Origin: Tipula vernalis
Lineage: Eukaryota > Arthropoda > Insecta > Diptera > Tipulidae
Assembly: GCA_958295665.1 (NCBI GenBank)
Contig: OY282560.1
Coordinates: 20,605,653-20,669,652, forward strand
DNA length: 64,000 nt
Direction of reading: 5' to 3'
Made by a program: the position numbers and the translations under genes. Below are positions 56,736-64,000 of the stretch, one piece after another. The notes below the pieces were generated by a model, which saw only the letters and a program-made list of their open reading frames with translations, had not been told where the DNA came from and did not search any database. Position 1 is the stretch's first letter, and each line of letters begins with the position of its first letter.

Positions 56736-57861
56736 AACAACACCACCATGTATCGAGCCTATTGGTGTTTTCTGTTCATATTTCTAATCAGCATTGTGGA
56801 GTTCAGCAGACTTTGATGACGTTGAGACAGAAATATTGGTTTCTGAAAGGTTTCAGCTATGTGAAAGGTGTTCTAAGTAAATGTAAAGAATGTTTCAAGG
56901 CCAAAGCTAACCCATTGAAACAATTATTGGGTGTATTGCCAAAATTTCGTTTGGAAGCTTGTAGACCATTTTATAATACGGGAGTGAATTTTTGTGCAAC
57001 GTTTTCAATCCGATATAAGAATCAACGAAAAGATACATATCTCAAAGTGTATGTTTGTGTGTTCATTTGCATGACAACGAAAGCCGTTCATCTAGAGGTG
57101 GTAGAAGATGCAACAGCGGCATGAAACAATTTTGTAGTAGAAGAGGCAAAGCAGCTACAGTGTGGAGTGACAACGGCACTAATTTTGTTGGTGCCATTAA
57201 TCGAATGAACAAATCACGAAGGCATGTACCGAAAATGGATTCAAGTGAAATTTGATACCACCAAGAACGCCAAATTTCGGTGGACTTTGGGAGTCTGGAG
57301 TAAAGATATTCAAACAGCATTTGAAAAGAATTGTGGGTTCAAGAATCATGACTCTAGAATTTCTGTATACGGTAATAGTTCAACATTGACAGCAATGTCG
57401 TCAGATCCAAATGATTTCGAACCATTGACTCCGGGTCATTTTTTGATTGGGTCTGCAATAAATTAAATAATGGAACCAGATGTTACAACAGTTACAACAA
57501 ATCGATTAAATCAATGGAAGCAACTTACCCTAATCGTCCAACATTTTTGGAAAAGATTCAATTGTGAATACAATACAGAAGTCTTCAACAACGGAATAAA
57601 AATAATACACCAGAACCAAATCTTCGTGTAAACGATTTGCTGTTGATTATTGATGAACATCTCCCGAGTACTCATTGGATGTTGGGTAGAGTTCACAAGG
57701 TGTTTCCAGGTGCTGATGGATATGTTAGATGTGCAGCTATTCGAACAAAATGCGGTATAATTGAACGAGGAATATCAAAATTAGCAAGGTTATCATTTGA
57801 AGTAGACCAGCAAGAACAAAAGCAAAACAAAGTAGTGGAAACATTAAAATTATTTAAATGA
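56736..57861 (+). pseudogene. BEL/Pao integrase
   Basis: The order is HCGVQQTLMTLRQKYWFLKG, CKECFKAKANP (zinc-binding module), TGVNFCATFS (the first catalytic Asp is Asn), CMTTKAVHLEVVEDA, TVWSDNGTNFVGA (second Asp present), a GGLWESGVK-type third catalytic block in another frame at about 57,280, then AMSSDPNDFEPLTPGHFLIG, NRLNQWKQLT and finally LPSTHWMLGRVHKVFPGADG with KLARLSF. At least four frame changes occur. Loss of the first catalytic residue and the frameshifts make it non-functional. Confidence 0.83.
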
Positions 57862-57984
57862 TCAATTATTAACGTAACTATAGAATTTTGAATTATTATT
57901 GTTGTTTTGTATTGAAGTAGTGGGTAGCAATATTGTACTGGATGGTGCTAGCCACTGATGTTGAATTAATTTTGAACATTAGTG

Positions 57985-60075
57985 GTCATGAAAGTGAATG
58001 TGAAGTTGATGGGTTCTATATTTACAGAATTGAAGCTGAGCTGAATCTAAAATGAGCTACAATAAATTAACAGCACGTGTTAGGATATTGCCATTATAAA
58101 TCTTAATCTTTTTGTAAAAGGAAATAAGAATAAAATTGTTTTTTGCAATTTTCATTTTTTTATTATCCTTTATCTTAATTTATAACCAAATTTACAAATC
58201 CTAATAAGTGAATACAGAGATAAATTTTCAGATAAATCCTAATCCACATATCAAATTTTTTCTTTATAGTAAACAACTTACTCACCATACATACATTAGA
58301 TATCAGCATCAATACAAACAAATTTTCGAGTTGAATAAAATAAATAAATTAAATTAAGTCTTCGTTCATATATCAATACGAGACATACACACACACACAG
58401 AAAACTGATGCCGAGTTGTCTTTGCACATTTCCATTTAATTGGATGTGAAGAGTTCTTGAAATGAAAACACAAACAATTTTTTTTTTTTGTTATATACAC
58501 AAATAGTTGGGAAATACAGAAAAGCTTAACGATAAGCTTTTTTCTTCTATACAACAAAAACTTGTACCCGAAAAACACAACAAGCGATATGTGTTCAAAG
58601 GAATTAAGAAAACTATACGACGAACAAGAAGATGGTAAAAAACAAACTTAAATCTTAAAATATTTATCGATTTTGAATCATCCCGAAAATTGGCTTTTAG
58701 CTTAAATGCGGATGATTCATGCCACTTATATAAAACAGTTAGTTTTCAAGCACACAACTTTTACGCTAAATACATAAATATTCTTTTGCCACGCATTTAT
58801 TGTAATTCACTTTGGTTACGCGGCTCCCAAAAACAATAATAAACCATTTTGATGATCAAACATGCAAAAAAAAAAAAAAAATTTCGATGAATATTTAAAG
58901 GACATTTTCTTCCGATTTTTTGCCCAATCTTATCCTTAAGAGCAAAACAAAGTAATAAAATCGACGAAAAAGGATAATTTTATTTGTGTGTGCCATTAAA
59001 AAAAAATCTGCATGAAAAACTACAACAACAACTCGAATATAAAAATTCATTTTGGCATTAAATTGGATTGAAGGACTTAAGGACGAAGAAAAAAAAATTC
59101 TTTCAGTCGAACGATAATTTTTTGTTGTTGCGAGTGTATTTTTTATATATGCTGTTGTTTTGGTTTCAAAAGACTTTTCGTGAAGTAAACCAAAAAATAT
59201 CCCTCTTTTCTTCTTCTTCTTCTTGATGCTCTTAATGGAATTTTAAACATTTTAAGGATATTTGACATAATGTACTTTAAATAACTTGAAAGTTCTGTGA
59301 ATTTTCAATATAATAACGTATATGGGATTTTAAGAGTATTGGGATACAATTTGTAACTGGAAAATTCCGACCAAATCTGCTAATCTACCAATAATTTTGA
59401 AAGACGTAAAACTTAAACTTGAATTAGAGATTTTTTAAAAGTTTTAAACGAAATACGAGTGGCAAATTCAAATCATGGATAATTAAATTGGAAGTTTAAC
59501 TTCGACAGGGACGAGATAGATATGTTTCTGTTTGCATGGTAGTTGTTTGCATATTTGCATTTTGCACATCATACGTATGTAAAGTATTTGACAGGCTAAT
59601 CCATGTTCACAGACTGACAAGATTTAACAATGCCGTGCTCCTTGAGCATTTTGGCCAAGAGTATAGAGTAAGAAACCACCTATCTGCTCAATAAGTCCTC
59701 GTCCTGCAATGACTGGTAATCGGAGATTTTATTTTTTGAAGGCTAATCATTTTGGTCTTTTTGTATTTCCTGGTTCAATTCCCAAGGATATTTCTAGGAC
59801 CACTTACAATCCACCATAGAAGGATCTTTCCTTTTGCCCCATGTAGCAAATTTTTGTTATGCGGCTAAAAAACACTTGTCAAAAAATCTGAATTTTTGCA
59901 TTTATTACCACTGCGGAAAATTCACGGGGGTTTCTTCTCGGTGATCGAATTCTTATCGCTAAAAAATTTACATTTATTTATAAATAGTCTTACATTTTTT
60001 ACCCCATGCATCTACCGCAAATTCCACTATAAATAAATATTCCACTAGCTAGAAATTGTCTACACTTCCTGCTGC
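57985..60075. other. Non-coding AT-rich interval
   Basis: Contains A/T runs (58,480-58,493; 58,866-58,881), a CA run at 58,386-58,400 and a TTC run at about 59,208-59,225. The stretch 59,600-60,000 looks slightly coding-like on the minus strand next to a BEL scrap but is too decayed to assign. No gene was recognised. Confidence 0.4.
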
Positions 60076-60079
60076 TGAA

Positions 60080-60450
60080 TCCGAGATTCTGAGTTTCAAT
60101 AAAAATGTCACCATTATCCATGCTAACCATCAAATTACCTTCTTTCATAGGTTAATTCTTTTGATGCCATTTTGATCGCGAAGATGTACTTCCAGCGCTG
60201 CTAAAAAATATTTGCTAGATGTTGCACGCTTTTCCACTGACTTCTCAAAGCCAATGAATACAAATCTCCTGATGGCAATGTTTCAACTTTTGACCGCATC
60301 AAAAAATCGGCATCGCCGACCACTTTCATCAAGTTTTCCATCAAGATGCTTCTAAAGGACTCATCGTTCAGCTTTCTTTGCCAGCTTAGATCTGCTATTT
60401 GTGGCGGTTTCGGTCATGAATTTCTTTTTTTATGCATCATACACATCTCA
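60080..60450 (-). pseudogene. BEL/Pao integrase C-terminal scrap (minus strand)
   Basis: The minus strand reads LSWQRKLNDESFRSILMENL, then TLPSGDLYSLALRSQWKSV, then QHLANIF followed by a stop and QRWKY. The LP.G.....RW..VQ.LA..FW.RW order is that of the Pao-type integrase C-terminus, with Trp replaced by a stop. The upstream catalytic core is missing. A probable LTR lies at higher coordinates in the same orientation. Confidence 0.5.
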
Positions 60451-60529
60451 TTCGATGCCCTTTTCACCATTGACCGTATATGGATGTCCAATTTCTCTTG
60501 CAATCGACTAGCTGTGTAAACCCCTTAAT

Positions 60530-61023
60530 AAAGGCTGGCTTCGTGGGAGCACAGGATGACTAGCCCGCTTTGTGTTGTGGGTTAATCTCCCTTAAGCTCT
60601 TAGCTTATTATTTTATTGTTTGATTCTATTTCAGCTTTATGGCAAAAATAATTTTGGACATTGATTTGTTGGTGGCGGTAATTTATGATTTGTAATTTTC
60701 CAAGAGACTCACAATTTCTCGCATTTATGGCTTATGAACAGGCTACTATTTATGCACAAGACTCGCATGTGCCGTAACTGCATACAATTTCAACAAGTGC
60801 TGACACTGCCTCTTCGTGGCGCTCGCTAGAAACTATTCTGTTAAACGAGTAGCCTAAAGTGTAAGGGCTGTGGTAATAACGTCATTGATAACAGTCGCAA
60901 TGCCACAACTCTCTGTCTGACGTCGGTGTTTTCATTAGCAACTGATGTCGACAATTTGTGACTGTCTTCATGCCCATGGTAGCAATCGGAATGGTACATA
61001 TTTGTTGTAGCACCATTGGACCA
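60530..61023 (-). mobile_element. Probable LTR, minus orientation, next to the BEL scrap
   Basis: This GC-richer block has, in minus-strand order, a TATA-like gcataaatagtagcc (complement at 60,742-60,756), a downstream AATAAA (complement at 60,612-60,617) and a GT/GC-rich tail at about 60,540-60,590. That order and about 500 bp of length fit an LTR. Its exact ends are not defined and there is no second copy in the window to align. Confidence 0.38.
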
Positions 61024-62842
61024 CACTGAAAAAAATATAGTGCAGTTTATTTACGAATGGCGTTCATTAACCATAATTCGTACTATTAATGTAAAAATTA
61101 CTATATTTACGTAAAAAAAAATAAAATTTAGAAAAATTCATGAAAATTTGTGCGTTAATAGTACGAATCACAGTTCATAAACTAAAAAATGGTTTAATTT
61201 ATTGTGCTATACGTATAATAAATTCACATGTTGTTTGCGAATTAGTGAAACTTGCATGATTTTAATAAAAAAACATATTTATGAACAGTTCATAATATTT
61301 ATGAATAAGACTATGATGAAAATTTATTTTAAATACTTATTGTTCATCATATTAACGAAAGTGGCTCTATAGTACTTGAATATTACGAATAAATTCATAA
61401 GCGTAACGATTCCATTACATTTATATTTGTCCGAATATATCAAATTTCATAATTGCATAATATATATGAATTTGTTCGTATTATTAATGATTGGATGAAT
61501 CTATTCTAGCATCTACAAAAATTACGTAAAGTTGAATCATGATTGGGACAACGCAAGTAAATAAATTTCACACACTTTATTATTAACTATTATCGTGCGG
61601 CTTGAAAGAACCATTTACATAGTTTAAAAAATCGTGAGAAATTAAAATAATTTTTGTGTGTATCAGGAAATCAGATAAATATAGCATTTTATGTCCGTGT
61701 TTTCGTTTTAATAAGAACTTAAATAAAATCATCGCTTTTGTGATCGATGAATAATTCTTATTTCGTGAAACTAAAACGAAAACATATTTTTGTGAAAAAC
61801 CCTAAAATTCATTGTATAAATAATGTGTAAATTTATAATTTATGTGATTTATTATTGTGTTACTAATATTTCTGCTTTATTATAGTGACAAATCAAGATA
61901 TTTCAGCAACACTTGGAGAAAATCATGAATTAAACTCGCTTTTGGAGTACCTATTTGGATCAGATCAGGTAACAAACATAAGCAAATAAAAGTACCTACA
62001 TGTGATTGTATTTTAATTTATTGATTTTACAGAATAGCAAATTACTATCGAATTTCAAAAGGAAAATGGAAGAAATCAACAATTTCGAATGTAACCTGCC
62101 AACATAGCGTTTGTTAATCCTATTATATTTTTTAATTATTACTTATATTTATTTTAAAATTAAAGTTTATTTTTATGAAATTAAATTGACTGCATTTTAA
62201 GAACAAATAGAAGAAATCAACAAAATAAACGAATTACAAAACGAAATTTTAAGTTTTTTATTTCTTTACAACTGCCTGTACAGATTTTACGAATTTGGTC
62301 ATCAAACAACATAAAAATTTTCATTCTTACTATGAATCACTAAATATAAATATTATGTAATTTTGATTAACAATTATGAACCCGTTCCTGCATTTTATGA
62401 ATTATTTTCAATATATTTATGAAAATTATCTTCATATTTGTGAATTATTCATAACCACTGCGCACTCCGTTCTTCCTACATATGAATAATGAATTTCTAA
62501 CTTAAATGTATGAATTTATTCGTTAATGTGATTTACCATTTCATTAGTATTATGAAAAATTTCATCGTATTTTCTATTTCTTATGTTAATAATAATAATC
62601 TATTCATCCACAAATGCTAATAGCTGCATTAAAATTATAACGTTTTTCGTATCTTATATGAATCGAATCATAAATACTACAACGTAAGTAGTCAAGATTA
62701 AAATAAATAATTTTATCTGTTTCACTATATTAACGTATGATTTTCGTTCTATTAACGAAGGGTCGTATCGGCTCAGTTTTAACGAATTTTTCTTACTATT
62801 AATGCAGTTTTTGTCTACAATGATGCAGGATTTTTTTCAGTG
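61024..62842. mobile_element. 1.8-kb DNA element with CACTG...CAGTG termini
   Basis: Left terminus cactgaaaaaaatatagtgca at 61,024; the right terminus is its imperfect inverse, tgcaggatttttttcagtg, ending at 62,842. CACTR termini are typical of the CMC (CACTA/Mirage/Chapaev) superfamily. Both sides are rich in short motifs such as ttaacgaa/ttcgttaa, attcataa and tactattaatg in both orientations, as is common for subterminal transposase-binding sites. I see no clean target duplication. The only coding-like content is a two-exon fragment at 61,886-62,107, so it is non-autonomous. Confidence 0.6.
61886..62107 (+). pseudogene. Two-exon coding fragment (C-terminus of an unidentified protein) inside the CACTG element
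   Basis: Exon A (61,886-61,968) follows a good acceptor (tttctgctttattatag) and ends in CAG before GT at 61,969. A 64-bp intron ends in tgattttacag at 62,032. Exon B (62,033-62,107) continues in frame to TAG. The joined frame gives about 52 residues, reading NQDISATLGENHELNSLLEY, then FGSDQ across the junction, then KLLSNFKRKMEEINNFECNL. No upstream exon is visible. It is either the tail of the element's own lost transposase or a captured host gene fragment. I do not recognise it. Confidence 0.5.
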
Positions 62843-62843
62843 C

Positions 62844-64000
62844 AGAAGCTTCCACCCTATATCAAACAACAACGGGATACGCAACATCGACCTAGCTTTA
62901 CTCTAAAACTTGGTGGTTACCAGAACTTACCTCCCACATATGCGTGTTCACAAGCTACATGGAAATCAAACGACGCCCAAAAGACATTTTTCTAGCCTCA
63001 AATACCTCAGAACTAAACGTAGAGCTAACATCGATTCAGATTACTTCCTAGTAGGCCTAAAAATCTCTGGTTGGATGATCATTGTCTTGGTGCTATTCGG
63101 GAGTAAAATCGCGCATACCAACGAAATGTATCACAAAGAACAAAACAAGCTCATAACGCCTACATGACTGCAAAAAAATCTACAATCGGCTATGTAGATG
63201 AAGAAACAAGAATAGTACGAACAACAGGAACGCAACATCCAAAATTTAGCTAGAGACTTTCATCATCGTGGCAACGCTATATTCGTAACGAATCCGGTGA
63301 ATTAAAACTAGACAATAAAACCGTCCTCGAAAAATGGCGGAATTATTTCTCCTCATTTCTAAATAGATAGTCAACACTATCCAATCAACAACTTTCTTGC
63401 TTAACGCGAAATCAACGTGAAATAATATCACCACCGCATCCATCATATGATGAAGTGCAGAACGTAATATCGCAGACGAAAATTTACAAAACACCCAGTA
63501 GAGATTGTGTCTGCAACGAAATGCTCAAGTATTGTAGCGATTATTTGTTCTGCTGCATGTTTGAGCTCATATGAACAATTTGGTCTTTAGCATCCCAGAA
63601 GAGTGGTAGACGGCTCTTATCTGTCCACTTTATAAAAAGGAAGATCGGTTAAACTGCAACAGCTACCACGGTACAGCTTTGCTGAATACGCAGGCTGCAA
63701 GGTTTTGGCGAACGTAGTCGTGGCAAAATTATCTCGTATAGGGAGAGGATCTTGGGTGATTATCATTGTGGTTTTCGTCCAAATAGGGATGGTGCTGGAG
63801 AAATGCTATGAAAAGGATATTCCTGTGTACAGTTTATTCGTAGACTATCGACAGGCGTACGACAACATTACGTTATAGAACGCACCGTCACCTGGCCATT
63901 CCGTCAAAATTGATTTCAAAATGCCAGCTTTAATGGATATTTCAATATGCAAAGCAAAATTTCGGAGGCCTTCGAGAATTTGAAGTGCGACAAGGAGACT
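62844..64000 (+). pseudogene. Non-LTR retrotransposon pol fragment, running off the window
   Basis: The end of an endonuclease domain is seen first (KRRANIDSDYFLVGLKIS at about 63,015-63,070, the S/ADIDSDH-L-V block). Then comes the region before RT, followed by RT pieces NSYHGTALLNT, VLEKCYEKDIPVY and SLFVDYRQAYDNI (motif A, about 63,825-63,865), and at the window edge the FEVRQGD block of motif B. Stops and frameshifts occur throughout. The wording of these blocks suits RTE/Jockey-like insect LINEs and it is a different family from the element at 38.6-40.4 kb. Confidence 0.75.

Larger units (their letters stand above)
49661..57980 (+). mobile_element. BEL/Pao retrotransposon, degenerate, interrupted by two insertions
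   Basis: The order is gag N-terminal part (49,738-50,203), nested Ty3/gypsy element (50,204-52,485), rest of gag with zinc knuckles (52,486-52,914), protease and RT (52,940-54,590), RNase H (54,675-55,590), unidentified insertion (about 55,592-56,735) and integrase (56,736-57,861). The near-palindrome TGTTGAATTAATTTTSAACA occurs just before the gag (49,664) and just after pol (57,957) and may mark the ends, but flanking sequence is not otherwise repeated, so full LTRs are not shown. All ORFs carry frameshifts or stops. Confidence 0.82.

Noticed and set aside
49661..57980. TGTTGAATTAATTTTSAACA pair as proven LTR starts of the BEL element
   Set aside because: Only about 20 bp match and the sequence diverges immediately on both sides. 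Kept only as a possible boundary hint.
1..64000. CRISPR arrays, operons or bacterial genes
   Set aside because: The regular repeats are coding or transposon arms without spacers of uniform length, and gene structure, splice sites and element families are all animal-type.

Overview
The window is AT-rich eukaryotic DNA, almost certainly from an insect and probably a dipteran. The evidence is a terminal exon with a canonical polypyrimidine-CAG acceptor, AATAAA poly(A) signals, and debris of BEL/Pao, Ty3/gypsy, non-LTR, Tc1/mariner, Harbinger, MULE and foldback elements. I see no bacterial signals, CRISPR array, rRNA gene or convincing tRNA gene. Species is not determinable by eye.

Region 1 (1-19,860) holds the only clear host gene: the last exon of a giant secreted-type, low-complexity protein. 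The frame is open from the acceptor at 113/114 to a TGA ending at 16,911, giving 5,598 codons in one exon. The protein is built as repeats within repeats. A 54-residue (162-nt) monomer with a GFRISSSTSPNSSEDLEQ-like core forms the first half. Monomers are grouped into a 1,578-bp tandem higher-order unit, and a second, 1,980-bp-spaced duplication lies further on. The second half uses a different repeat that alternates basic (RRKF.SR, NRTFTRRP) and acidic (NSEEN..DEE) patches. Two short complex motifs near the C-terminus may be the family signature. The N-terminal part lies upstream of the window. A long AT-rich 3' region with two candidate poly(A) clusters follows.

Region 2 (20-32.6 kb) is nested transposon debris. 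In order it holds: a TA-flanked Tc1/mariner-like element containing remains of three transposases; a MULE/ZSWIM-like element with inverted ends; a head-to-head palindrome of two LTRs with a third partial copy; a degenerate miniature element with an almost 780-bp foldback inside it; and a LINE reverse transcriptase scrap. Region 3 (32.6-38.6 kb) is mostly quiet AT-rich DNA; one minus-strand ORF of 166 codons with hydrophobic segments is its only possible coding signal. Region 4 (38.6-47.1 kb) has a truncated non-LTR element, then a 3.4-kb foldback element whose long arms carry tandem subrepeats and which encloses a broken transposase-like gene and a hammerhead-ribozyme-like motif. A second copy of the miniature family seen at 29.7 kb follows.

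Region 5 (47.2-61 kb) is a BEL/Pao graveyard: a minus-strand copy (47.3-49.0 kb), a plus-strand copy (49.7-58 kb) split by a minus-strand Ty3/gypsy element and by an unidentified 1.1-kb insertion, and another minus-strand BEL integrase scrap with a probable LTR near 60-61 kb. Region 6 (61-64 kb) has a CACTG...CAGTG-ended DNA element carrying two well-formed spliced exons of unknown origin, then a non-LTR element that runs off the window. None of the transposable element genes is intact. Apart from possible shared MITE mobilisation, nothing suggests that the pieces outside the giant gene work together.
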